This document shows, one piece after another, positions 26,687-35,462 of a stretch of DNA of 64,000 nucleotides (within the stretch, counting starts at the first letter, position 1; each line of letters begins with the position of its first letter). Location of the stretch: positions 1,612,001-1,676,000 of the forward strand of contig CP051187.1 of NCBI GenBank assembly GCA_038087035.1, in the 5' to 3' direction. The position numbers were made by a program, and so were the translations under genes. The notes beneath the pieces were generated by a model. It had not been told where the DNA came from, did no database searches, and worked only from the letters and a program-made list of their open reading frames with translations. The stretch comes from Gloeotrichia echinulata CP02. Its GTDB lineage: Bacteria; Cyanobacteriota; Cyanobacteriia; Cyanobacteriales; Nostocaceae.

Positions 26687-27160
26687 ATGGAAAACATCAT
26701 CAGGCCAAATGCAGTCACAACCTCAAGCCAAGGGAGCAGTTCTAGGATGAGGCCTTTCAACTACGATCCAGCTCCTGGTAAAACATCAATTTACGGCAGT
26801 GTAGTCGCCTCAGCAACGGCGACTGCACTAGAAATAGCCAAGAATAGCGATACCGCCATAGCTAGAACTGCCAAGGTAGCTATTACGCAGCAACCCCATC
26901 TAGTGGAATTAGAGAGGGGAGGTTTGTTGGCGAAGATTGTAATTTGGGCATGGATAGGAAAGATTGAAGAAGTCGCCCATGCCCAAAGAAACAATATCAA
27001 AACTTTGATGGCTCGGATGATTGTCACAGTGAATTCTCGTTCAGCGATCGCAGTCCTAGAAGCACAAGCCGCCCGACAACAGCTGGTGAAAGTTGGCTGC
27101 TTCCTTAAGGAACTGCAAAAGCTGTTGATAAATTTAGAGTTCTGTGTCTACCGCTGTTGA
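26687..27160 (+). CDS. Hypothetical protein encoded in the hetP leader
   Basis: The 157-codon frame from ATG 26687 has a protein-like composition. It starts with a Ser/Thr-rich N-terminus, RPFNYDPAPGKTSIYG, then ASATATALEIAKNSDTAIAR, and a C-terminal helix EAQAARQQLVKVGCFLKEL. There is no signal peptide or membrane segment and I recognise no family. The frame is preceded by AGGTAAG. It ends 107 bases before the hetP ATG. It could be a real small gene cotranscribed with hetP, or an untranslated part of the leader. Confidence 0.5.
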   Translation: MENIIRPNAVTTSSQGSSSRMRPFNYDPAPGKTSIYGSVVASATATALEIAKNSDTAIARTAKVAITQQPHLVELERGGLLAKIVIWAWIGKIEEVAHAQRNNIKTLMARMIVTVNSRSAIAVLEAQAARQQLVKVGCFLKELQKLLINLEFCVYRC

Positions 27161-27267
27161 TAGATTGTGTCCTCCCTCAATATCCGGCACTACCACATCA
27201 TTTTCAATTGAAACATCAACAACCAAAGAAACTAGATTGGTTGACTTCAAGCAAAACAACTAACACT

Positions 27268-27735
27268 ATGAATCAAGATATTTCTGGCATTAGTAGCAAA
27301 TTCAATAACTCAATTCATCCAGAACAGTTTGACCAAGTAGTTGAGGCGATTCTTTCGGGTAAGTATTCCTGGGCATGTGTTTTAATGTTACGGTTCTCTG
27401 GGTACAATCCGTTACATTACATTCCCTATCGCACTTACAACCGATTACTCAAAGAAAACTCCCCTGTTAGTAGCTCTAATCAACAGCAAAATCCCAATTT
27501 GAAACTTGTCAAGTCATCTGGTGATAAAAGTCCTGATACTAATGTTTCGCCAAGCTGTTTAAGCAAAATCAAAGATTTAGCTTATCTTGAGGTAGTTAAA
27601 AAGCAAAAAGTAGAAGTCCGTGGTGGTAGTATGGACCAGTGGCTGAACCAGCAAGTTGACGAATATCAATCAATAAAATCGGAATTAAAACCAGAAAACC
27701 CTCCAGATTCATCCTTGAAACTTTGTCAAAGCTAA
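27268..27735 (+). CDS. hetP: Heterocyst differentiation protein HetP
   Basis: HetP is a small commitment factor acting downstream of HetR in heterocyst differentiation; its biochemical activity is not established. I start at ATG 27268, giving MNQDISGISSKFNNSIHPEQ, the family N-terminus, and 155 residues. The conserved core is FDQVVEAILSGKYSWACVLM, then FSGYNPLHYIPYRTYNRL. A linker rich in Ser/Gln/Asn follows, then KIKDLAYLEVVKKQKVEVRGG and DQWLNQQVDEYQ. The open frame extends 37 codons upstream without resemblance to HetP. Regulation by HetR is suggested by the 17-bp inverted repeat at 26132. Confidence 0.92.
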   Translation: MNQDISGISSKFNNSIHPEQFDQVVEAILSGKYSWACVLMLRFSGYNPLHYIPYRTYNRLLKENSPVSSSNQQQNPNLKLVKSSGDKSPDTNVSPSCLSKIKDLAYLEVVKKQKVEVRGGSMDQWLNQQVDEYQSIKSELKPENPPDSSLKLCQS

Positions 27736-27779
27736 AAAATATATTAACAATTCGTAATTACGAATTACGAATTAGTTAA

Positions 27780-27842
27780 TATGGTGCGTGAGTACAAATA
27801 ATTGCTTGTAATTCAAAGGGTTTATCTGACTGACGCACCATA
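27780..27842. repeat. GGTGCGT-type inverted repeat after hetP
   Basis: ATATGGTGCGT pairs with ACGCACCATA over ~40 bases, after an (ATTACGAATT)-type short repeat at 27750-27776. It may serve as the hetP transcript end. The remaining 27843-28500 region is AT-rich with a fragment of the CTACGCGAAC repeat near 28170 and no gene. Confidence 0.6.
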
Positions 27843-28505
27843 CATTTTAGTCTTTGTGCCTGTAGTCTATATTTTTGATTTTTTTCAGAAAAAAACAGGC
27901 ATTGATCACCATATCTATGAGTTTGTTTTCTAACGTTAATTTGAATATTTATTGATAAATCTGCCAAAATGGCAAATATTCCATGATAAAATTTTATAAA
28001 TTATATATAGCTAATCAAACAACAGAGGTGATTGACCGACATTTAGATTTAGGATAATGTAATTGACTAATTAAAAATCCAAAATCTCAGAGTGTGCCTA
28101 GCAACTATTAGGGGCGAAAGTACTTATGTCCCTAATATAGAAAAATCCAAAAGATGCCCTCTAGGAGACGCTACGCGAACCCTATCGTAAATCCAAAGTT
28201 CCGGGCTTCAAGCTCATGTATCAATGGTATGGGGTCAATCTCAAATCTAAAATCCCAAATCCCAAATTGTTTGACGAGCCAATTTCATCCTCTAGGTTCA
28301 AATCAATATTTCATGGAGTAGATAGCTACTACTTTATGGAGGACGATTTAACCGTTATTATTGGTGGTTCTTTTTCCCAGGAAGTCTAATTATAGAAAAG
28401 TGGGAGCGGCGGCCCTGCAATTCTAACTTTGTGCGGAAATTGAAAAAGTGACGGTTAAGTCGTGATTATGGCTGGTAGAACTGATAGTTCTTACGCTTCT
28501 ATGAG

Positions 28506-28549
28506 CAAAGATCATCCTAGTCCTGTCCTCCCAAATAGGATGATCTTTG
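28506..28549. other. 14-bp stem hairpin of unknown role
   Basis: CAAAGATCATCCTA pairs perfectly with TAGGATGATCTTTG over a 16-base loop. No T-run follows. It lies about 100 bases before the PpiC-type gene; could be an RNA processing site or a repeat remnant. Confidence 0.5.
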
Positions 28550-28586
28550 TTCAATACCTTATACACTTTCACCAAAATTTTGATAC

Positions 28587-28634
28587 ATATAGCGTTTGGT
28601 AGGGGCATTGCAGTGCCGCTACCAAACGCTATAT
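28587..28634. repeat. 16-bp-stem REP-type hairpin in the leader of the PpiC-type gene
   Basis: ATATAGCGTTTGGTAG and CTACCAAACGCTATAT are perfect arms around GGGCATTGCAGTGCCG. The core keeps the GTAGGGGCA prefix. It ends 10 bases before the ATG at 28645, so a folded transcript would bury the ribosome site. Confidence 0.75.
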
Positions 28635-28644
28635 AATACGACCA

Positions 28645-29388
28645 ATGAATGACCTAAAAAAAATAGTGATTGAACCGGAGGAAATTGTCAATTTCCTCAA
28701 AAGCAAAATGAATTTCAAGGAAATATACCAAAATATTTTGTTTAAAAGGGTAATTCGTGACGCAGCAGAGGAAAGAGGGATAACTGTCACTACAGCAGAA
28801 ATTGAGGCTGAGGCGAATCGCCAACGTCGGGAACAGAAACTAGAAAAAGCTACAGACACACTAGCATGGTTAGCAGATCAATTGGTTTCTCCCCAAGATT
28901 GGGAAGTAGGAATCCGCGATAGTTTGCTGGCACAAAAGTTAGCTGAGGAACTGTTCTCTCAAGAAGTAAAAAACTTTTTTATTCAAAATCGCCTGGAGTT
29001 TGAGGAAGTTAGCCTCTATCAAATTCTGGTTAATTCACAAAAACTGGCGCAAGAACTTTACTATCAAATAGAGGAAGGGGAAATTAGTTTTTATGACGCG
29101 GCTCACTTGTATGATATAGACCTTAACCGCCAAAAAAAGTGCGGTTATGAGGGAAAAATTTATCGTTTTGCTCTCCAGCCAAATGTAGCTGCTGTTGTAT
29201 TTAGTACCCAACCCCAGCAGTTGATCGGTCCACTGAAAACTGAGCAAGGTTATCACCTTTTTTTAGTAGAAGAGTTTCACCCTGCTGTATTAACGCCGCA
29301 AAGGTATCAAGAAATTATTAATAATATGTTTAAAAATTGGCTATCTACCGAACTAGACTTTATGTTGCATTCAACATTACGCAGTTAG
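28645..29388 (+). CDS. PpiC/SurA-type peptidyl-prolyl isomerase
   Basis: Parvulin-like isomerases assist folding of exported proteins. The 247-residue protein has a SurA_N-like helical region (~20-110; ILFKRVIRDAAEERGI, TTAEIEAEANRQRREQKL). A parvulin domain at ~115-215 is marked by EVSLYQILV, ISFYDAAHLYDID and QLIGPLKTEQGYHLFLVEEF. No signal peptide, as in cyanobacterial members encoded near C39 ABC exporters, where a role in preparing cargo is proposed. Its position downstream of hetC-hetP fits that association, but ~900 bases and hairpins separate it from hetP. ATG at 28645. Confidence 0.83.
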   Translation: MNDLKKIVIEPEEIVNFLKSKMNFKEIYQNILFKRVIRDAAEERGITVTTAEIEAEANRQRREQKLEKATDTLAWLADQLVSPQDWEVGIRDSLLAQKLAEELFSQEVKNFFIQNRLEFEEVSLYQILVNSQKLAQELYYQIEEGEISFYDAAHLYDIDLNRQKKCGYEGKIYRFALQPNVAAVVFSTQPQQLIGPLKTEQGYHLFLVEEFHPAVLTPQRYQEIINNMFKNWLSTELDFMLHSTLRS

Positions 29389-29740
29389 GGAGTAACAAAA
29401 CATTGTGTAACCTGGAGCCAGATCCTTCGCTTCTAGATATGCGCTTAAATATTCATTTTTTGTAATTTCGCTATAAATTTATTGATGAGGGTGCTAATTC
29501 TGGAAACAAAATGGGAATACTAAGAATATATACCCCGATTGTTACGTAAGTCTACTTAATTTAAGATAAAATGCTTTCATGGTTTTCGAGAAAATATAAA
29601 ATTTTTCCCAGAAGCAGAATATCTTACTGCTACCGTGCATCTAATGAAGGCGCTAAAGCGCTAATACAAACATTTTACATTTTTTAAGTGGAAATACTTA
29701 ACATTCAATGGGGGAATCGCGAGTAAGTGATGAATAAAAA
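29389..29740. other. AT-rich intergenic region
   Basis: Only the short palindrome GGCGCTAAAGCGCTAA near 29648 stands out. No promoter or repeat I can support. Confidence 0.35.
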
Positions 29741-30352
29741 ATGTTAAGAAGCTCTCTGTTTACTTTATTAATTCTGCCTTTTTCTCTAGTACCCTGGCTA
29801 TGGCTGGGAATGTTTTTTAATTCTCAAGCCAATGCTTTACCAGGACAAAGAACAGAAGAAGTAGATACGTGGATGAAAGCACATCCCACACTACGCCCCA
29901 AAAGTTCGGAGCGATTATTTATCCAAAAGAGTGATACAGCAGCCCAGCGATTCAGTTTTCAAGCATCTGTATTTCCTCCGGGTAAGGTATTATTTATCAA
30001 AGACCGTAGCCGGATTCGGAGTGAGCGCATTGCGATGTATGATGCTATTAACGGCATGACTTTTGAGCGCCTTCAAGAATCCTTGCGGGTGATTTATGGG
30101 TTTGATATCTATCAAGATTTTAATCGCGCTGGGGTGGTGTATAAGTATCCTAGCGAGGGTGCTATTAACTCGGCGCGGTTTGCCAAAACTCCCATTAGGG
30201 AAGCTTTGCGGGGAGAATTACGTGTAGGCGATCGCTATGCTTACTGGATCGAAATTGCCCAACCCAACACAGGTAAAGCTTTTATTGGTCAAATGACGGT
30301 TTTACTCAAAACGGACTTAGACAATTTGGAAGCAGAACTGCAAAATCGTTAA
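29741..30352 (+). CDS. Secreted cyanobacterial protein of unknown function
   Basis: The 203-residue protein has an N-terminal signal peptide (LFTLLILPFSLVPWLWLGMF) with a likely cleavage after SQANA, before LPGQRTEE. The mature part is soluble and charged. Recognisable blocks are VFPPGKVLFIKDRSRIRSER and YDAINGMTFERLQESLRVIYGFDIYQDF. The pattern is that of a conserved cyanobacterial hypothetical with no assigned domain. ATG at 29741. Probably periplasmic. A separate hairpin GAGCGCGTA/TACGCGCTC lies downstream at ~30494-30521. Confidence 0.72.
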   Translation: MLRSSLFTLLILPFSLVPWLWLGMFFNSQANALPGQRTEEVDTWMKAHPTLRPKSSERLFIQKSDTAAQRFSFQASVFPPGKVLFIKDRSRIRSERIAMYDAINGMTFERLQESLRVIYGFDIYQDFNRAGVVYKYPSEGAINSARFAKTPIREALRGELRVGDRYAYWIEIAQPNTGKAFIGQMTVLLKTDLDNLEAELQNR

Positions 30353-30630
30353 AAATCAACGATAAAGGCTGGAAAGTTGGAGATTTGATCTTTGATTACA
30401 GCCCCCCAAACGCCCCAGAAGGAGGAGTAATCTCCTAGTTAAGAATTTGCTGGACTTCCACGGACATTTATTTACAAACCGCACCAAAAACCTTGAGCGC
30501 GTATGGTGCAGACCCTACGCGCTCTGGGGGCTTCTGTCGCCACATATTTCCAGAAAATTTACATAAACCTTCTAGACCCACCTATACTATTTATGTGATG
30601 ATTTGAAAAGCTTGCCTTACAAGTAAATTT

Positions 30631-31737
30631 GTGTTACTGACTGCAATCATTACCAAGTTAAAATTGACTGCCGACCAGAAAATTCTGATGTCAAAACATG
30701 CCGGCATATCGCGATTTACATACAATTGGGGACTCGCCACATGGCAAGCATTGTATCAATCTGGATATCAACCCAATCACTTGATTTTGAAAAAGTTCTT
30801 TAATAATCAAGTCAAGCCAGTTTTGACTTGGATTAAAGAACCAGGTATTTGTCAAAAAATCACGGAATTTGCTTTTGATAATTTAGGGAAAGCTTTTAAG
30901 AACTTCTTTGATAAACGTGCAGAATATCCCAAGTTTAAAAGAAAAGGCAGAAATGAGAGTTTTACAATTAATGCGGGTGGTAAACCAATAAATATCAGTG
31001 GTAAACGCATTAAATTACCCACCATTGGCTGGGTTGCAACTTATGAATCTTTACCTCATACCACAACCACAAAGTTTACTATATCTCAATCTGCGGGAGA
31101 TTGGTACATTTCTTGTTCTTATGAAATAGAACAAGAAACTACTAAAAAAGAACATGATTATGTCGGGGTTGATTTAGGGATAAAAACTTTAGCTACCTTA
31201 TCAACAGGAGTAATTTTTGTTAATCCGAAAGCTTTAAAAAGTGCCAGGAGGAAGTTAACAAGATTACAACGTCAACTTACAAGGAAAATAAAGGGGAGTA
31301 ATCGTTATGAAAAACAAAAATTGAGAATATCTAAACTGCATCGACGTATTACTAATATACGGAAAGATGCGACTCATAAAGCAACTACATTTATCTGCAA
31401 AAACCACGCAGTTGTTGCTTTGGAGGATTTGAATACTTCGGGGATGTTGAAAAATCATAAATTAGCCGGTGCTGTCAGCGATGCCAATTTTTATGAATTC
31501 CGCAGACAAGTAGAATATAAAGTAATTAGATACGGTGGAACTGTCGTATTTGTGGATAGATTTTACCCATCTAGTAAAACTTGTGCAAATTGTGGAGAAA
31601 TTCAAGAAATTAGTCTATCAGAGCGGGTTTATGAGTGTAAAAAATGTCAGCATACTGAAGACCGAGATTTAAATGCATCTAAAAATCTCGAAAAATATGC
31701 ACGGTTGGCTCAACCGTGTCTGGACGTTAAGGGATAG
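30631..31737 (+). CDS. tnpB: TnpB-type RNA-guided nuclease (IS200/IS605 group)
   Basis: TnpB proteins are RuvC-like nucleases guided by an omega-RNA from the element's right end, and ancestors of Cas12. The 368-residue protein starts at GTG 30631. It contains the RuvC triad in YVGVDLGIKTLA, VVALEDLNTSG and EDRDLNASKN, plus the zinc finger CANCGE...CKKC between them. The helical N-terminal part (ISRFTYNWGLATWQALYQSG, FDNLGKAFKNFF, PKFKRKGRNESF) is typical. All catalytic residues seem present. No tnpA is adjacent, so the unit is of the stand-alone IS1341 kind. The right-end hairpin lies at 31773-31788; the left end is unclear. Confidence 0.9.
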   Translation: MLLTAIITKLKLTADQKILMSKHAGISRFTYNWGLATWQALYQSGYQPNHLILKKFFNNQVKPVLTWIKEPGICQKITEFAFDNLGKAFKNFFDKRAEYPKFKRKGRNESFTINAGGKPINISGKRIKLPTIGWVATYESLPHTTTTKFTISQSAGDWYISCSYEIEQETTKKEHDYVGVDLGIKTLATLSTGVIFVNPKALKSARRKLTRLQRQLTRKIKGSNRYEKQKLRISKLHRRITNIRKDATHKATTFICKNHAVVALEDLNTSGMLKNHKLAGAVSDANFYEFRRQVEYKVIRYGGTVVFVDRFYPSSKTCANCGEIQEISLSERVYECKKCQHTEDRDLNASKNLEKYARLAQPCLDVKG

Positions 31738-31788
31738 CCGCTACCATGCTCCCGTTGAAACGTCAAGTAATGTCTGGATTTGTCCAGA
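31690..31788 (+). ncRNA. Probable omega-RNA / right end of the TnpB element
   Basis: The 3' end of tnpB and the next ~50 bases carry conserved-looking text (GGACGTTAAGGGATAGCCGC, TCCCGTTGAAACGTCAAG), then the terminal hairpin TCTGGATTTGTCCAGA (31773-31788). In characterised TnpB elements this overlap encodes the scaffold, and the adjoining genomic bases form the guide. The guide would then start just right of 31788, in the 3' end of the next gene. Boundaries are approximate. Confidence 0.5.
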
Positions 31789-31790
31789 TT

Positions 31791-32138
31791 TTATGTAGCA
31801 GTTTGCCATTTACCAGCAAAGATACTTTCACATGCTAAGGAAATTCGTAGCAAATCTTCCTTCAGTAGTGGCGGCCAATCAATCCCCGCCTTGCGCCCTA
31901 CAGCAAATAGCTGTTGCGCCTTAATGCTTAACTGATACAAGGCAAAAGCCAGTTCTCGGTCTAGAGTGGGGGCTTCTTTGAGGGCTTCAAACACGACTTT
32001 TAAAGCTAACAAAATCGAGGTGATCTGACCGGGTACCGGCGCTTTTCCCTGTTTCATACGCATTAAAAGGGCGTCGGGCTTTTCCTCAGTTGTTGCTGTC
32101 TGGTCGATAAGAATTTTGCGAGCTGTTTCGTAGTTCAT
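31791..32138 (-). CDS. Conserved cyanobacterial small protein
   Basis: Encodes 115 residues, helical and soluble: MNYETARKILIDQTATTEE, then ALLMRMKQGKAPVPGQITSI, LLALKVVFEALKEAPTLDRE and KAGIDWPPLLKEDLLRISLA. The pattern is familiar from cyanobacterial genomes, but I know no assigned function. ATG at 32138. Its stop codon lies two bases from the end of the TnpB element, so the element abuts the gene without destroying it. Confidence 0.78.
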   Translation of the reverse strand: MNYETARKILIDQTATTEEKPDALLMRMKQGKAPVPGQITSILLALKVVFEALKEAPTLDRELAFALYQLSIKAQQLFAVGRKAGIDWPPLLKEDLLRISLACESIFAGKWQTAT

Positions 32139-32259
32139 TTATTCAGCTTACCGTAGATGCTGACACCGCAGGAATAGTAAGGTTTCTAGTATAGTTTAAG
32201 ACCTGCCAAACATTCTCTCAGGGACTTCCAAAAAATAAATTATCCCAATTTTTACATTT

Positions 32260-32300
32260 GTAGGGGCGCAAGGCCTTGCGCCCCCAAGGCCTTGCGCCCC
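32260..32300. repeat. GTAGGGGCGCAAGG palindrome with duplicated arm
   Basis: GTAGGGGCGCAAGGCCTTGC then GCCCCC, followed by a second AAGGCCTTGCGCCCC. Same family as 21091 and 46639. It is bounded by GGGACTTCCAAAAAATAAAT and TTTAATTGGAAGTCCC, which form an outer inverted repeat of ~12 bases (32220-32334). Confidence 0.75.
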
Positions 32301-32345
32301 GTCGAAGGGATATTTTTTTTAATTGGAAGTCCCTAAATGGTAAAG

Positions 32346-34082
32346 TTACGCCGGATAAATCCTTAAGCGGCGATTTGGTTCTTCCCCAAAGCTGTGGGAC
32401 TTGAGGCGATAGTGTTCTACCAACTCATGTTGCATTTTGCGGACTTGGGGTGAACGGGGTAATAACTCTACGGGCTGTCCTTTAGGAATGACAATTTGCT
32501 CAACAGCAAGTCTGGCTTCCTCCAGGGCGTCCATTTCGTCATCGCTACCGGCGTGTAACAGTAGTTCCAGTTCTCGGTCATCGTTTGCTTCTGGATCATC
32601 CATATTCAGCAATCGCCGCAAGCCACGGGTAATTTGCGGTATGGTGCTGGATTTAATCATGTGGATGGGTACATGACGGGCTTTAGCCATTTGCCGTAAT
32701 TTGGCGTGGTTTTTGACGTGCGATCGCAGTGCTAAAATTGCATCAGCACTATCGATGTCTTTTGTCAATACCACAGGCAAAGTTAGCACGTTAATTACCT
32801 GTTCTAGTTGATGGCGGCTGACGCCATAGGGATAAACGTGCAGCGGCAAATCTTCGCCATTTGGCCCCGCCTGTCTGGTGGCACCAAAATCAATGCTTTC
32901 GGAGTAATTGAAGGACTCATCTAGCAAGCGGTCAAATTCGCTGCGTCCAGTCACCCGTTCCCGCTCTACAGGTAATGGAGGTAAAGCCACCATTTGTCCA
33001 GATGAGCGCCAGCCGTTTGACTGTCTGGCTGGGGGGAAAGATTCCTCCGTATCAGCTTGGTATCCACCGCGACCATTAACCACAGCTAACTGACGGGCGA
33101 TCGCGACTTTGCCCTGATCATCGACTGTCCGCGTTTGTGGGCTAGCCTGACGCCCTCTCAAAAGGTTATCTACTGTATCGGCAACGCTTTCATGTACTAC
33201 CCAGCGCTGCCGTTCTAACATTTCCACAGCAATCTCAAATGTCGGAGGGGCTTTACGTTCCAAAACGGTCTTTTGACTACCCCGCCGTCTGGCTTCGTCG
33301 TCTCCCAGTGTCACAGCTTGGATACCACCAATTAAATCAGCTAGGGTAGGGTTTTTAATCAGGTTTTCGATCTGGTTCCCGTGGGCTGTCCCTACCAATT
33401 GCACGCCTCTTTCGGCAATGGTACGAGCAGCCAAGGCTTCCAGTTCTGTGCCAATTTCATCAATGACGATGACTTCTGGCATGTGGTTTTCCACTGCCTC
33501 AATCATTACCTGATGCTGCTGATCCGGATGAGCTACTTGCATCCGCCTAGCGCGACCAATGGCGGGGTGGGCAACATCACCATCTCCAGCGATTTCATTG
33601 GAGGTGTCGATAATCACCACTCGCTTATGAAGCTCATCCGCCAAAACACGGGCAATTTCCCGTAAGGCGGTAGTTTTGCCCACGCCTGGACGCCCTAGCA
33701 TGAGAATCGATTTACCAGTTTCTACCAAATCGCGAATCATGCCAATTGTCCCAAATATTGCCCGACCGACGCGACAGGTCAAGCCAATAATTTTACCGGT
33801 ACGGTTGCGGATGGCGCTGATGCGGTGCAAAGTTTGCTCAATTCCTGCGCGATTATCTCCGCCAAAGGTTCCGACTCGCTGAATACAATCGTCGATCTGT
33901 TCTTGAGTAACGGGTGTTTCGCTCAGATACTCAGCTTGATTAGGAAACCGAGCTTCTGGGCGACGACCCAGATCCAAGACCACTTCTACTAAACTATCTC
34001 GTTTGGGATGATTCTCTAGTACTTGTTGCAGGTCTTGGGGCAAAATATCTAACAACTTTTGGAGATCTTCTGTAATCGTCAT
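32346..34082 (-). CDS. ycf45: Ycf45-type AAA ATPase with R3H domain
   Basis: Ycf45 proteins are SpoIIIAA-like P-loop ATPases with a C-terminal R3H nucleic-acid-binding domain, conserved in cyanobacteria and some plastids; function is unknown. I start at ATG 34082 (MTITEDLQKLLDILPQDLQQ, 578 residues). The longer frame to 34169 overlaps ldpA and has a low-complexity leader. Walker A is in LGRPGVGKTTALREIA, Walker B in VIVIDEIGTELEALAA, with QLVGTAHGNQIENLIKNPTL following. The R3H region is at the end (RKMQHELVEHYRLKSHSFGE, RRLRIYPA). It lies 40 bases after ldpA on the same strand, so the two are probably cotranscribed. Confidence 0.87.
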   Translation of the reverse strand: MTITEDLQKLLDILPQDLQQVLENHPKRDSLVEVVLDLGRRPEARFPNQAEYLSETPVTQEQIDDCIQRVGTFGGDNRAGIEQTLHRISAIRNRTGKIIGLTCRVGRAIFGTIGMIRDLVETGKSILMLGRPGVGKTTALREIARVLADELHKRVVIIDTSNEIAGDGDVAHPAIGRARRMQVAHPDQQHQVMIEAVENHMPEVIVIDEIGTELEALAARTIAERGVQLVGTAHGNQIENLIKNPTLADLIGGIQAVTLGDDEARRRGSQKTVLERKAPPTFEIAVEMLERQRWVVHESVADTVDNLLRGRQASPQTRTVDDQGKVAIARQLAVVNGRGGYQADTEESFPPARQSNGWRSSGQMVALPPLPVERERVTGRSEFDRLLDESFNYSESIDFGATRQAGPNGEDLPLHVYPYGVSRHQLEQVINVLTLPVVLTKDIDSADAILALRSHVKNHAKLRQMAKARHVPIHMIKSSTIPQITRGLRRLLNMDDPEANDDRELELLLHAGSDDEMDALEEARLAVEQIVIPKGQPVELLPRSPQVRKMQHELVEHYRLKSHSFGEEPNRRLRIYPA

Positions 34083-34122
34083 GCTTTCTATGGTGACGGT
34101 TTGAGAGATAGGGAACGAGCGA

Positions 34123-35238
34123 TTAGCGCTCTTGCTGTGACTTGAGCTGGGAAACGAGAGAATGGGCAAGCTCTACAGCCTGCCAAAGTAATACGTCTTC
34201 TTCTTCGAGGCGGACAGTCGCCTTGACACTGGTTTTACTCACCTCCTTATTTTCTAACTGCTCGAGAACTGATGACAGCAGTACACGGGCGTAGCTACCG
34301 TAAGCGACTCCAGAAATGGCGGGGGCGAAGTTCTCCCCATCCCTTTGTAAGCGAAGCAGTCCCATTGCTTTTAACTTAGCAACGGTATAACTGTTGGTGC
34401 CACCTGCTAATTGCACATATCCCGGTAACTTTGCTGTCAAAACTTTTTGCCCTAATTTCACCGCCGCTATTGTGGTGCCATCTCCGATATCACCACTCAT
34501 CGCCCGACCATCGGTCTGCCAAATTAAGGAAATAGAACGGGGGGCTATCAGGTCATATATTGCCTGAAGGTAATCAATTAAGCCTTCGCCATCAGGACAG
34601 CTGATGGCTAATACCTTTAGTTGATCTGCCCACGGTGAAATTGCTTGCCACAATCTTTGAAATTCTGCAAAACGCCCGACTTGGGTATGAATTTCTACCG
34701 CATCTACTCCCGTTGAGATTACCAATGGTGCGATCACTCCCGGCGTTGATATATATGAGCTTGTATAAATTATATCGTGAGGACAGACAGGTGTGCAACG
34801 ACCGCAGCCATAGCACTTTTGGGGTTCTACTCCCGAAAAGTTATCTTTTATACGGTTGAACACAATTGCCTGTGCCGGACAAATTTTTTCACAGGGTCGA
34901 GGACAATCTGTGGGACACTCTGTAGAATTAAACTCTGCTTTGCGAAAATGGGGGTCTTCTCCATCGTTCAGGCTAACCATTAAAAAGGGTGAGTTGCCTT
35001 TGTAGCCAAAGCCTCGCTTTTGAGCATCTACTCTGAGATCCTTCGCTACTTGCAGCGCTTGTTGAGCTGCTGCAATCACCGCCGGATCAGCTGCGAGATC
35101 TATACAGTCAGCGCCTGCCAAAGTGTAGGCTAATGTTAAACTTCTGACTGCAGGCAAATGCTGGAAACTGGCTCCGCAGATGAGCTTGAACCAGTGACCA
35201 TCTTTTAGGGATTGTAAAGGAGCAAACAGTTCAGTCAC
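34123..35238 (-). CDS. ldpA: Light-dependent period protein LdpA (iron-sulfur protein)
   Basis: LdpA is a redox-sensing Fe-S protein that conveys light/redox information to the cyanobacterial circadian clock. The 371-residue protein has an N-terminal barrel-like part (WFKLICGASFQHLPAVRSLT, AYTLAGADCIDLAADP). Two 4Fe-4S cysteine clusters lie at ~105-155: CPTDCPRPCEKICPAQAIVF and CYGCGRCTPVCPHDIIY. The C-terminal part contains SGVAYGSYARVLLS. Length and cysteine pattern match the family. ATG at 35238. First gene of a likely two-gene unit with the ycf45-like gene. Confidence 0.9.
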   Translation of the reverse strand: MTELFAPLQSLKDGHWFKLICGASFQHLPAVRSLTLAYTLAGADCIDLAADPAVIAAAQQALQVAKDLRVDAQKRGFGYKGNSPFLMVSLNDGEDPHFRKAEFNSTECPTDCPRPCEKICPAQAIVFNRIKDNFSGVEPQKCYGCGRCTPVCPHDIIYTSSYISTPGVIAPLVISTGVDAVEIHTQVGRFAEFQRLWQAISPWADQLKVLAISCPDGEGLIDYLQAIYDLIAPRSISLIWQTDGRAMSGDIGDGTTIAAVKLGQKVLTAKLPGYVQLAGGTNSYTVAKLKAMGLLRLQRDGENFAPAISGVAYGSYARVLLSSVLEQLENKEVSKTSVKATVRLEEEDVLLWQAVELAHSLVSQLKSQQER

Positions 35239-35462
35239 ATTTCTATTATGCTTTTATGGGAATGAAAATAATAGTCTCTGATCAATAAAAAGTTCCGATT
35301 TCCTAATTTTAAGTTTCGATGGGCTACACAAACCACATCGCGTAGTAGCTGTCAACCCCCTTAAGGACAATATTCTCGATTCACAGAATTGTATATGTAT
35401 AGCATGTTATCAGTAACACCACGTAAGTACATTAGAAGTAATAGTATAAGTATACAGATAAC

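Noticed and set aside
22297..27160. Bacteriocin export cluster with the 26687-27160 product as precursor peptide
   Set aside because: No double-glycine leader is visible, and hetP plus the HetR-type box identify the locus as hetC-hetP.
34083..34169. Longer start of the Ycf45-type protein
   Set aside because: It would overlap ldpA by 47 bases and adds a low-complexity leader; ATG 34082 gives the family-like N-terminus.
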